27,648 nucleotides of DNA from a virus (IMGVR_UViG_3300010403_000046:1-27648); one strand, 5' to 3'. Counted from the first letter of the stretch, positions 1 to 4,958 are shown. The notes: a model not told the origin generated them from the sequence alone. Numbers and translations: made by a program.

Positions 1-75
1 ACAACGCTTGCAGTAACCTTCTTTCACGCGGTCATAGGGATCTCGTGCGAACTTCTTGTTAATTGCTTTTTGCAT
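1..75 (-). CDS. Partial small protein, cut by the left edge, possible zinc-ribbon
   Basis: The start codon lies inside the window and the gene continues past position 1, so only 25 residues are visible. They are basic and end in Cys22-x-x-Cys25 (GYCKRC), which could be the first half of a zinc knuckle or of an HNH-type nuclease finger. The ATG sits one base past the stop of the preceding gene, so it is the last visible member of the tiny-gene chain at 77-805. Function is unknown; the zinc-binding idea rests on one CxxC pair only. Confidence 0.5.
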   Translation of the reverse strand, partial: MQKAINKKFARDPYDRVKEGYCKRC

Positions 76-76
76 A

Positions 77-235
77 TTAGTTTTCTTCACTTAGTAAACC
101 CTCTAACAAATGATGTGCATGGGCTACTTCAACTTCCTTATCCTGTTTGTTGCATCTTTCTACAAAGTCCAATACTTTTGCTAATGCCTCTTTGCAATCA
201 TCAGCTAGAATTGAAATCCCAAATTGTGTTTTCAT
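77..235 (-). CDS. Hypothetical 52-aa acidic helical protein
   Basis: A 52-codon frame whose ATG overlaps the stop of the upstream gene by four bases (ATGA at 232-235). The protein is acidic and predicted helical, with a two-cysteine stretch (Cys14, Cys29) and a His-rich segment (AHAHH, 39-42). No family is recognised. Support comes from the tight coupling on both sides and from codon use that gives a plausible soluble protein. No strong ribosome binding site is seen, as expected if translation is coupled. Confidence 0.55.
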   Translation of the reverse strand: MKTQFGISILADDCKEALAKVLDFVERCNKQDKEVEVAHAHHLLEGLLSEEN

Positions 236-390
236 ACGTGTTGAATTAAATACCTCACCCCTATTGCGAACATCCCGACAACGATAATCGCAAGCGCTAC
301 CTTTACAATTTTGACTTCTAACTCTCTGCTCAACCGCTCCCGTACCCGTTCGTTGCCCACTTCTAGTTTTGCTTTAAGTTCTGGTGTCAT
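232..390 (-). CDS. Hypothetical 52-aa single-pass membrane protein
   Basis: The first 27 residues are charged and helical; residues 28-48 form one hydrophobic segment (KVALAIIVVGMFAIGVRYLI), so this is probably a bitopic inner-membrane protein with a cytoplasmic charged N-terminus. An AGGGAG Shine-Dalgarno lies about ten bases before the ATG. The start overlaps the upstream stop by ATGA (387-390) and the stop overlaps the next start by ATGA. Function is unknown; small phage membrane proteins of this kind can act in exclusion or lysis timing, but nothing in the sequence decides this. Confidence 0.6.
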   Translation of the reverse strand: MTPELKAKLEVGNERVRERLSRELEVKIVKVALAIIVVGMFAIGVRYLIQHV

Positions 391-539
391 GCTTTTTTCT
401 CCCTTAACAAGACTACCCTTCCGCCATCGGCGTCATAGCTTTCAATCTTCTCGTACCGTTCTTCGTTGAAAATATGATTGCTAGAAGTTGGCCTGATTAC
501 AGTGATGGTTTCTTGGATGAATGTTGGTTCTGGGTTCAT
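387..539 (-). CDS. Hypothetical 50-aa protein
   Basis: A 50-residue frame with a beta-like N-terminal half (TFIQETITVIRP) and a charged C-terminal half ending in REKKA. No family is recognised. Its start overlaps the stop of the winged-helix gene (536-539) and its stop overlaps the next start, both as ATGA, which is the main reason for calling it. It is part of a five-gene chain that would be translated by coupling from one upstream ribosome entry. Confidence 0.55.
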   Translation of the reverse strand: MNPEPTFIQETITVIRPTSSNHIFNEERYEKIESYDADGGRVVLLREKKA

Positions 540-805
540 GCTTTTAAGATGACTGGCACGAATTTATCCATCCCCTCCACTTTCATCATGCGCACTTTCG
601 GGGCCGAAGGGCTGTCGTTCAAAAAGAACCGCTCAAATTTCCCCTCCCGTTCTCCGCGCAACAGTCCTTTTTTCCTCAATTCCCTGCACCGCTTGGAAGT
701 TTCGCTCCCGAACATCTCTCCCAAGAAGACCGACCCAGCCATTTTAGCTGGCAAGATGCTTCCCTTTTGCTCAATGTATTTGATGACCAATTCGTGTTGT
801 GTCAT
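536..805 (-). CDS. Small winged-helix-like DNA-binding protein
   Basis: This 89-residue protein has the layout of a short winged-helix regulator: an N-terminal helix (HELVIKYIEQKGSI), a second helix with GEMFGSETSKRCRELRKKG, which reads as turn plus recognition helix, and a 'wing' (GLLRGEREGKFERFFL) followed by a beta-rich tail. MarR/LexA-type N-terminal folds have the same order. It heads the chain of tiny genes to its left and sits just downstream of a terminator hairpin, so it probably starts its own transcript. It may be a phage transcription regulator; the fold assignment is by eye only. Confidence 0.6.
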   Translation of the reverse strand: MTQHELVIKYIEQKGSILPAKMAGSVFLGEMFGSETSKRCRELRKKGLLRGEREGKFERFFLNDSPSAPKVRMMKVEGMDKFVPVILKA

Positions 806-843
806 GTTATGTTTTCGTTACCCGCTGCCTCGGCCTTTACAAC

Positions 844-875
844 AAAAAAAGACAGCTAACTTTTAGCTGTCTTTT
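844..875 (-). terminator. Bidirectional intrinsic terminator
   Basis: Nine perfect pairs, GACAGCTAA with TTAGCTGTC around a 3-base loop, extended by four A-T pairs. Seven A's at 844-850 give a U-tract for leftward transcripts; four T's follow for rightward ones. It separates the 994-1143 gene from the winged-helix operon. Confidence 0.75.
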
Positions 876-951
876 AAAACTGTACTACCGCTATTTTTCT
901 ACTTGTACTCCCATATATCTAGGAGCCTGAGAAATAGCGAAGTATAGTTTT
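876..951. repeat. Long imperfect inverted repeat (extended hairpin)
   Basis: Bases 876-886 pair with 941-951 and 889-899 pair with 929-939, separated by a small internal loop, giving about 22 pairs. Two of them are G-U wobbles if the plus strand is transcribed (882/945, 897/931) but would be mismatches on the minus strand. The 29-base loop contains a further CTCC/GGAG pair. No ORF lies here. It directly abuts the terminator at 844-875. Confidence 0.55.
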
Positions 952-993
952 CAGATTGCTAAAAGTCGGTTACTATTCGGTATGCTGAACGGA

Positions 994-1143
994 TTAAACC
1001 TTAATCTCTTTTATTTGACTAAGAATTTTCCAGGCTTTCTCGACGTGCTTTTTGACTTCAAGGAGCCTCTTCCGATCGCGCTTGCGTTGCTGATAAGCAA
1101 CCTCAACCCTCTTCTCATATGTATCTCTGTTCATATCGTTCAT
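994..1143 (-). CDS. Hypothetical 49-aa highly basic helical protein
   Basis: A 49-residue frame, strongly charged and predicted to be one long helix (EKRVEVAYQQRKRDRKRLL...). Either of two ATG codons three apart could start it. No family is recognised; the composition would fit a small nucleic-acid-binding or coiled-coil protein. It is flanked by the hairpin and terminator at 844-951 downstream and by the DnaA-box region upstream. No clear ribosome binding site is seen, which lowers confidence. Confidence 0.45.
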   Translation of the reverse strand: MNDMNRDTYEKRVEVAYQQRKRDRKRLLEVKKHVEKAWKILSQIKEIKV

Positions 1144-1185
1144 TTACTAGTGTATTAGAATCCGAACACCCTGTCAAGCGTGGGG

Positions 1186-1259
1186 TGTGGATAAACTATA
1201 TTTTCATTGACTTTTAATGAGTATTGGATAGTATGGTGTATACCCTACCCTTATCCACA
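1186..1259. other. Pair of perfect DnaA boxes in opposite orientation: candidate replication origin
   Basis: TGTGGATAA at 1186-1194 and TTATCCACA at 1251-1259 are exact copies of the bacterial DnaA-box consensus, facing each other across 56 bases. The right-hand box is followed at 1276-1308 by an A/T-rich, nearly G/C-free stretch that could unwind. Related TTGGATAG words at 1224 and 1272 repeat a similar pattern. Two further boxes with one mismatch lie at 1846 and 2102. The segment holds no gene. It could also be a DnaA-controlled promoter region, since promoter elements overlap it. Confidence 0.55.
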
Positions 1260-1287
1260 TTGACAAGGGTGTTGGATAGAATAAAAT
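1260..1287 (+). promoter_or_regulatory. Plus-strand sigma70-type promoter
   Basis: A perfect -35 TTGACA (1260-1265), a 16-base spacer and TAAAAT (1282-1287, 5 of 6 consensus bases). It abuts the second DnaA box. A weaker copy (TTGACT, TAGTAT) lies at 1207-1234. No plus-strand gene follows, only a hairpin and a terminator. Confidence 0.5.
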
Positions 1288-1303
1288 AAAGAAAAAGAAA
1301 ACG

Positions 1304-1331
1304 AAAAAGGCACCGCTCTAGAAACAGTGCC
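1304..1331 (-). terminator. Leftward intrinsic terminator after the 48-aa gene
   Basis: GGCAC (1309-1313) pairs with GTGCC (1327-1331); five A's at 1304-1308 make a U-tract on the minus strand. It lies 23 bases beyond the stop of the 1355-1501 gene. Confidence 0.5.
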
Positions 1332-1354
1332 AATTTCGTAAAAATACCTAGCAA

Positions 1355-1501
1355 TTAGACTGCCAACTTGGTAGTCTTTTTGCTTGAACGCTTTTTAATA
1401 GGAAAGCATTTAAAACCCTTGTCCCGTGCGTAAAGCCTTTTTCCGTTTTTCAACGTGATATAGGCGACACACGCTACAATCCTTTCTTCCGGGTCTATCA
1501 T
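1355..1501 (-). CDS. Hypothetical 48-aa basic protein
   Basis: A 48-residue frame starting MIDPEERIVACVAYITLKNG and ending in a Lys/Ser/Thr-rich tail. The first half looks like a two-strand beta hairpin ('ACVAYITLKNGKRLYARDKGFKCF'-like pattern, residues 10-33) with two cysteines; the tail is basic. No family is recognised. There is no clear Shine-Dalgarno. A perfect TATAAT on the minus strand near 1826-1831 could drive a transcript with a roughly 310-base structured leader ahead of this gene. Confidence 0.45.
   Translation of the reverse strand: MIDPEERIVACVAYITLKNGKRLYARDKGFKCFPIKKRSSKKTTKLAV
1358..1381 (+). terminator. Rightward intrinsic terminator
   Basis: GACTGCC pairs with GGTAGTC (one G-U) around AACTT, followed by five T's. 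It overlaps the 3' end of the minus-strand gene at 1355-1501. Confidence 0.45.
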
Positions 1502-1617
1502 TAAAGTCTGATTTTTTTGCGCCAATGGCGACCAACTCCACTCGAGGGTTTGGCTTTTTATAATTCCCCCGTAGAAAGAATTGACCTAAGAATTCCTTCT
1601 ATAGAGGCTATAAAAAC

Positions 1618-1770
1618 AAAACAACAGCTTCAGAGGGCAACACTTGTGGGTGGTTTCACCTTGAAACACTCCCCCGTTCTCACGGAGTCAATGACCCCGC
1701 AAGTATTACCCCCTACTGCTGTTGTTTTAAAAACGCTAGCTAATTAGTTAATAATACTTTGTGTTGCCCT
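1618..1770. ncRNA. Highly structured non-coding element with two competing folds
   Basis: Perfect pairings seen: 1618-1628 with 1718-1728 (11 bp), 1642-1650 with 1696-1704 (9 bp, one U-G on the plus strand), a hairpin GTTTCA/TGAAAC at 1653-1667, and ACTCC..CGT/ACGGAGT (a 7-bp stem with a 2-base bulge). Together they make a closed three-way junction. Two other perfect pairings, 1634-1643 with 1761-1770 (10 bp) and 1701-1708 with 1752-1759 (8 bp), interleave with these, so they are either a pseudoknot or an alternative conformation. No convincing ORF covers the segment. Strand is unresolved: it could be a plus-strand RNA or the leader of the minus-strand gene at 1355-1501. Confidence 0.5.
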
Positions 1771-1845
1771 GCCCTTTTTCCGAGAAAATGTGGCACAAAA
1801 TCTTTATTCAATTGACTAATTATATACCCGCCAAAAATTTCTGCA

Positions 1846-1854
1846 AGTGGATAA
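1846..1854 (-). other. DnaA box, one mismatch
   Basis: AGTGGATAA on the plus strand, i.e. TTATCCACT on the minus strand, differs from the consensus only in the last base. Confidence 0.4.
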
Positions 1855-1865
1855 CTTTTGCAACC

Positions 1866-1887
1866 AAAAACAGCCCTAGAAGGGCTG
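1866..1887 (-). terminator. Leftward intrinsic terminator
   Basis: CAGCCCT (1871-1877) pairs perfectly with AGGGCTG (1881-1887); five A's at 1866-1870 form the minus-strand U-tract. It would stop integrase read-through. Confidence 0.7.
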
Positions 1888-1906
1888 TTCTCGTTCCCTA
1901 TTCATC

Positions 1907-1915
1907 TGGTATGAT
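1907..1915 (+). promoter_or_regulatory. Extended -10 promoter
   Basis: TGGTATGAT matches the extended -10 pattern TGnTATAAT with one change; no good -35 is needed for this class. Predicted start near 1921, exactly where the first hairpin of the RNA begins. Confidence 0.5.
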
Positions 1916-1920
1916 GGGAA

Positions 1921-2063
1921 TGCGGAAGTGATAACTCCGCAAGTGTTGTATGGATCTGCTGTCATATCCAAACTATGACAAACGACACGCTCTACTTAGT
2001 TTTGCTCATCATACTGGTGAGGCAATTAACTAAGTAACCACTGGCCGCCTTCGGGCGGTTTTT
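1921..2063 (+). ncRNA. Candidate stand-alone structured small RNA, possibly encoding a 20-aa hydrophobic peptide
   Basis: Four structures follow the promoter: TGCGGA/TCCGCA at 1921-1941; TGTCAT/ATGACA at 1960-1980 (alternative TGGAT/ATCCA at 1951-1970); a long hairpin of 8 perfect plus about 7 further pairs at 1994-2035; and the terminator at 2045-2063. The ORF 1975-2037 would encode MTNDTLYLVLLIILVRQLTK, one transmembrane-sized segment with a basic end, and its start codon is inside the second hairpin. Small hydrophobic peptides on structured mRNAs are typical of type I toxins. No Shine-Dalgarno is visible, so a purely regulatory RNA is equally possible. Confidence 0.5.
2045..2063 (+). terminator. 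Rightward intrinsic terminator
   Basis: CCGCC, a TTCG tetraloop and GGCGG, followed by five T's: a textbook intrinsic terminator with no plus-strand gene before it other than the candidate small RNA. Confidence 0.85.
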
Positions 2064-2075
2064 GGTTGGTGCAAT

Positions 2076-2098
2076 AAAAAATAGCCTATTAAGGCTAT
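2076..2098 (-). terminator. Integrase terminator
   Basis: ATAGCC (2081-2086) pairs with GGCTAT (2093-2098); a run of A's at 2076-2081 gives the U-tract for leftward transcripts. It lies 51 bases beyond the integrase stop. Confidence 0.75.
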
Positions 2099-2101
2099 CT
2101 T

Positions 2102-2110
2102 TTATCCACT
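2102..2110 (+). other. DnaA box, one mismatch
   Basis: TTATCCACT differs from the consensus only at the last base; it lies between the integrase and its terminator. Confidence 0.4.
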
Positions 2111-2148
2111 GCGTTTACTTTACCTCAATTCCCATATGAGTACAAGTA

Positions 2149-3120
2149 CTACCTCAATCTTTTGCGCAACATGGCATTTAAGTCATCATTTTGAATCTGT
2201 GTATATTGGTATGATGAGGCTAACTGTGAATGACCTAGTGCCTCAGATATCACTGAATTATTGAATCCACGTTTTGCCAGATCTGAACCAAAATGGTGTC
2301 TTAGTGAGTGGGCATTGATGTAGGGAAGATTGGCCTTGTTAGAGTATTTACGGAATATCTCGCTGGCGGCGGACGAGGCCAATCTCACGCACTGCATTCC
2401 TGATTTTGACCTCAATCCGATAAACAAAGCATCTGTATCATCTAAATCATATGCTATGTTTTTTCTTGCATCTAACCATTTTTTGAGCGAAGTTTTGGTT
2501 TCTTTACCAAAAGGAAGTTTTCGAAATGGCCGCATACCTCTACTTTTTTCAGTTTTGATAATCAGTGTCTTTTTCTGTAAATCCACATCAGCTATATTTA
2601 ATGCTACAATTTCTCCTATCCTGGCCCCAGTATCCCACGCGATGTTTATAAGGCATCTATTGCGCATATGATTATGCTTGCCGTTCTTAGGAATCGCTTT
2701 TAATAACTTCTTGTAATTCTCCTCATTGCAAACCCTGGGCATGTTATAGGTCTTGGCTGGCATAGGGATGAGCCAATGGTCTAAGACGTGATACTTTCTC
2801 CTGCCGTAATATTCAAAGAATTTACGCAAGGCCATAGCTTTTTTGAGTACTGTCCATGGCTCAAACCCTAAATTCTTATACCACCCTATCCATTCTGTCA
2901 CATCGTTAATGTTGACATCTTCTATGCTTTTGTTCTTAACAAAGATACAAAACTGCCTTAGATCAAGGTCATACCCATCTATTCTTTTAACTTTAAGCGC
3001 CCGCCATTCGTTAAATTCCTGTAATGCTTGATAAAACTGCATAAACGTAAAAGCCATAGGTCTGACCCCATGGCTTAATACCCGTTTCCGATTTTCTCGG
3101 GCGTTGATTAAGTTTACCAT
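2149..3120 (-). CDS. int: Tyrosine recombinase / integrase
   Basis: A 323-residue member of the phage integrase (XerC/D-like) family, which breaks and rejoins DNA at attachment sites through a 3'-phosphotyrosine. An N-terminal SAM-like core-binding domain (about 25-120) is followed by the catalytic domain (about 130-323). All active-site residues are visible: Arg167 (DTGARIGE), Lys192, His271 and Arg274 (HSLRH), His297 (LGHS) and the nucleophile Tyr306, nine residues after His297 as usual. A promoter lies 64-92 bases upstream and terminators downstream, so it is a separate unit. It indicates a temperate phage, or a resolvase for a circular episome. Met22 is an alternative start. Confidence 0.93.
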   Translation of the reverse strand: MVNLINARENRKRVLSHGVRPMAFTFMQFYQALQEFNEWRALKVKRIDGYDLDLRQFCIFVKNKSIEDVNINDVTEWIGWYKNLGFEPWTVLKKAMALRKFFEYYGRRKYHVLDHWLIPMPAKTYNMPRVCNEENYKKLLKAIPKNGKHNHMRNRCLINIAWDTGARIGEIVALNIADVDLQKKTLIIKTEKSRGMRPFRKLPFGKETKTSLKKWLDARKNIAYDLDDTDALFIGLRSKSGMQCVRLASSAASEIFRKYSNKANLPYINAHSLRHHFGSDLAKRGFNNSVISEALGHSQLASSYQYTQIQNDDLNAMLRKRLR

Positions 3121-3130
3121 TGGTCAGACA

Positions 3131-3166
3131 TCTTCTACAAGAAGACGCACCATTAGGTGCAATGGT
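3131..3166. promoter_or_regulatory. Two inverted repeats in the integrase leader, candidate operators
   Basis: TCTTCT/AGAAGA around a 3-base loop (3131-3145) and ACCATT/AATGGT around 6 bases (3149-3166). Both lie between the integrase promoter and its start codon, where a repressor or a translation-blocking hairpin would act. Confidence 0.4.
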
Positions 3167-3183
3167 TAATTAATTAGTTTCAC

Positions 3184-3212
3184 ATACTAAGTTTATACCT
3201 TATTATTGTCAA
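3184..3212 (-). promoter_or_regulatory. Integrase promoter
   Basis: On the minus strand a perfect TTGACA (3207-3212), a 17-base spacer and TAGTAT (3184-3189, 4 of 6 consensus bases). The start would be near 3177, giving a leader of about 57 bases. Confidence 0.65.
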
Positions 3213-3255
3213 TACCTAATTAAATACTTTATCTTTTCTTTATCAGCCGCTAAAT

Positions 3256-3341
3256 CGGCCACCTCACGCCTAAAGGCGGAAATTAAAGATTACCTCATAG
3301 TTCCACAAGGGAAAACGTATGAACTTAAATTTAGGTGGCCG
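3256..3341. ncRNA. Three-way-junction structured element
   Basis: CGGCCACCT (3256-3264) pairs perfectly with AGGTGGCCG (3333-3341). Inside it are a CGCC/GGCG tetraloop hairpin (3267-3278) and a second arm, 3280-3288 with 3324-3332 (8 of 9 pairs), stacking directly on the outer stem and capped by CATA/TATG and TTCC/GGAA pairs. The 86-base element fills the gap between the lysozyme stop and the integrase promoter; no ORF is present. It could be a small RNA, a structured 3' UTR or part of attP. Strand is unknown. Confidence 0.5.
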
Positions 3342-3354
3342 GTTCAGAGGCTAA

Positions 3355-3705
3355 TTACCTCTTTCCCGTATAACAGTCCCATCTTCCCTGCAATCCCCTA
3401 CTCCACATCATCGCCATCACATTAATTTGCGCGTATGGATTCATAATGTCCCCGTAACCGTAGTCTTTCCACGTGGACGGCGTAAACTGTGCCACTCCCC
3501 AACTGATACTATTATGGGGCAACGGATCCACTTGAAACCCGCTCTCGCATTGAATCGTTTGGATTGCGACAGGTAACTGTTCTAAAATTCCGTATTTAGC
3601 GAACGCAGATTCCAATGCCTCCGTTAGTCCTTGCTTGCTTACATATATTCCTAGATAGTGACGAGAATCGGTAAGGGGTGGTTTTTCAGGCACCGTAGGC
3701 TGCAC
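3355..3705 (-). CDS. Lytic transglycosylase / lysozyme-like domain (SLT fold)
   Basis: This 116-residue frame holds a lysozyme-like transglycosylase domain: the catalytic-Glu helix (IQTIQCESGF, Glu54 region), then the Gly/Gln motif SWGVAQFTPSTWKDYG and NPYAQINVMAMMW, all standard for SLT-type enzymes that cleave the MurNAc-GlcNAc bond. It begins at a GTG only because the frame is broken upstream. The same frame continues back through a secretion signal to 3801-3804, where a one-base shift is needed to reach the expected ATG at 3818 (see next entry). It follows two holin-like genes, completing the lysis cassette. Confidence 0.85.
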   Translation of the reverse strand: MQPTVPEKPPLTDSRHYLGIYVSKQGLTEALESAFAKYGILEQLPVAIQTIQCESGFQVDPLPHNSISWGVAQFTPSTWKDYGYGDIMNPYAQINVMAMMWSRGLQGRWDCYTGKR

Positions 3706-3818
3706 GCTTTCTTGTTGGGTTGGTTCTCCTTGGTTCAGGGCCGGGGTCAGGCTGCTAGGCGGGAAGAGGGCTGCGCCGACAAAGAAGAGAACCCATACTG
3801 AAAATGGAACTTACTCAT
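3706..3818 (-). pseudogene. Frameshifted N-terminus (signal peptide) of the lysozyme gene
   Basis: An ATG at 3816-3818 overlaps the holin stop as ATGA, the rule for this genome, and starts MSKFHF. That frame closes at codon 24. Shifting by one base at the AAAA run 3801-3804 gives a hydrophobic segment (SVWVLFFVGAALFPPSSL) and a Gln/Pro linker that runs without a stop into the lysozyme domain. Joined, this is a normal signal peptide. Either a one-base deletion (mutation or assembly error in a homopolymer) or a ribosomal -1 shift is required. Confidence 0.6.
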
Positions 3819-4042
3819 TTGATTTTCACTCCTGCAAACTTACCCTTTTCGGTTGTTCCTAACGCTTTTAAGATTGATGTTACTCCTGCAATGACTACGG
3901 CATTCACTAGTGCCTTCCAATCAATAGAAAACACATCTCCAACCTGTAATATGTAAATCCCCGCTGCTACAACAGTGGCAATACCCACCGTAACTAACGC
4001 ACTCTTGATGTCCTCTGCGCTCACTTTGAATAAATTGCTCAT
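3815..4042 (-). CDS. Holin-like small membrane protein (75 aa)
   Basis: A 75-residue protein with a short charged N-terminus (SAEDIKSALVT), a hydrophobic segment at about 15-33 (VGIATVVAAGIYILQ), a loop with DVFSIDWKAL and a second, weaker hydrophobic helix at about 45-60, then a Lys-rich tail (GTTEKGKFAGVKIK). The layout is that of small phage holins, which form the membrane holes that release endolysin. It is ATGA-coupled to the other small membrane protein upstream and to the lysozyme start downstream. The pair may act as holin and antiholin. Confidence 0.65.
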   Translation of the reverse strand: MSNLFKVSAEDIKSALVTVGIATVVAAGIYILQVGDVFSIDWKALVNAVVIAGVTSILKALGTTEKGKFAGVKIK

Positions 4043-4242
4043 TGTGTCATTTTAATTATTTTATTTGCCACCAAACTTGCTAACGCTATTACGATAATTA
4101 CTGCCCCAACCCATGCCATTTTTATGTCTATGTTCACGTGCCACTTTGCGAAGACTTCTATCAAGAACTCGCTAACCGCCCATATGAGTATCACCCCTAA
4201 TAGAAGTGCTATATCTACCGCCCAGAAAGGAAATTTAGGCAT
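4039..4242 (-). CDS. Holin- or antiholin-like membrane protein (67 aa)
   Basis: Two clear transmembrane segments, about 9-28 (AVDIALLLGVILIWAVSEFL) and 43-61 (AWVGAVIIVIALASLVA), separated by a charged loop (EVFAKWHVNIDIKM), with a basic C-terminal end. Size and topology fit a class II holin or an antiholin. It overlaps the endolysin stop by eight bases and the next gene by ATGA. No family-specific motif is recognised; the function comes from topology and position in the lysis cassette. Confidence 0.6.
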   Translation of the reverse strand: MPKFPFWAVDIALLLGVILIWAVSEFLIEVFAKWHVNIDIKMAWVGAVIIVIALASLVANKIIKMTQ

Positions 4243-4954
4243 ACAGTTCGTTCATTTTAGTCCTGCTTACGGGGCCGAAGAATCCCGTGACTGGAATGAT
4301 ATATTTACGTTGGAACCTTTGAAGCGCTTCAAACGTCTGTGGCCCGAATACTCCCGTAAACCCTTTGAATCCCACCTGGCCTAGAAACCCTTCGTGAGCT
4401 AAGGCGATCTGTAAGTTCTTAACATCCTCCCCGCTCATGCCAATCATCAGGTTCCTATCAAACGTGAAATTCGGCCTTTCTATGATATATGGCAGCGGGT
4501 CAACTGCGCCGTCGTAACCGTTGTTCTTGGGTTCTCCGGTAGGATACAAGCCAAAGTGTAAATGGTTTCCAGTGCTGTTTCCTGTACTGTCAGCCAAACC
4601 GATTAAGTCAAAAGCTTTCACCTTCTGCCCCACCGTAACCAGAATCTCTTTTAAGTGCCAGTAAATGGTTACGAACGAGCCATCATCGGGCTGTAGGGTT
4701 ATTCCTAGGCCGTAAGAAGGCTTGGTGGAAAGTCTAACGACAGTTCCCTCATGGGATGCGAATACCGGTGTCCCTTCTTTACAAGGGATATCCAACCCGT
4801 TATGGCCCTTTAATCCCATGCCTGCGTAGGTAGGGTTCAGGTTCTCCCCGAACTTCTGGCCTACAACGATCCGGCTGTTAGGGAGATACTGGTTCTTGTA
4901 CATGGGGATGTACCCGTTATCTCTCGCTGGGAAAATAGGTTTGTATAATTTCAT
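4235..4954 (-). CDS. Endolysin: M23 metallopeptidase with peptidoglycan-binding domain
   Basis: A 239-residue zinc endopeptidase that would cut peptidoglycan cross-bridges. The M23 (LytM/lysostaphin) motifs are complete: H51-x3-D55 (GHNGLDIP), H100 (YWHLKE) and the HLH motif H131/H133 (GNHLHFG). A PG_binding_1 repeat follows at about 170-239 (GMSGEDVKNLQ ... TGVFGPQTFEALQRFQ). There is no signal peptide, so export would depend on the holins. The binding-domain style is the one I associate with Patescibacteria cell-wall proteins, which hints at the host. It lies four bases from the small upstream gene. Confidence 0.9.
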   Translation of the reverse strand: MKLYKPIFPARDNGYIPMYKNQYLPNSRIVVGQKFGENLNPTYAGMGLKGHNGLDIPCKEGTPVFASHEGTVVRLSTKPSYGLGITLQPDDGSFVTIYWHLKEILVTVGQKVKAFDLIGLADSTGNSTGNHLHFGLYPTGEPKNNGYDGAVDPLPYIIERPNFTFDRNLMIGMSGEDVKNLQIALAHEGFLGQVGFKGFTGVFGPQTFEALQRFQRKYIIPVTGFFGPVSRTKMNELYA

Positions 4955-4958
4955 ATGT

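Larger units (their letters stand above)
1294..1381 (+). ncRNA. Candidate ~88-nt small RNA
   Basis: The region between the predicted start of the 1260-1287 promoter and the rightward terminator at 1358-1381 contains a GGCAC/GTGCC hairpin (1309-1331) and no ORF of note. The RNA would be antisense to the last nine codons of the 48-aa gene at 1355-1501. This is inference from promoter plus terminator; the terminator overlaps coding sequence and could be fortuitous. Confidence 0.3.

Noticed and set aside
474-866. 130-codon plus-strand frame
   Set aside because: Antisense shadow of the winged-helix gene; it also runs into the terminator at 844-875.
1517-1747. 76-codon plus-strand frame starting TTG
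   Set aside because: No ribosome binding site, unnatural protein, and it crosses the strongly paired 1618-1770 element.
1573-1770. tRNA, tmRNA or RNase P RNA
   Set aside because: No T-arm GGTTCGANTCC-like sequence, no CCA end, no tag peptide and no conserved RNase P core could be found.
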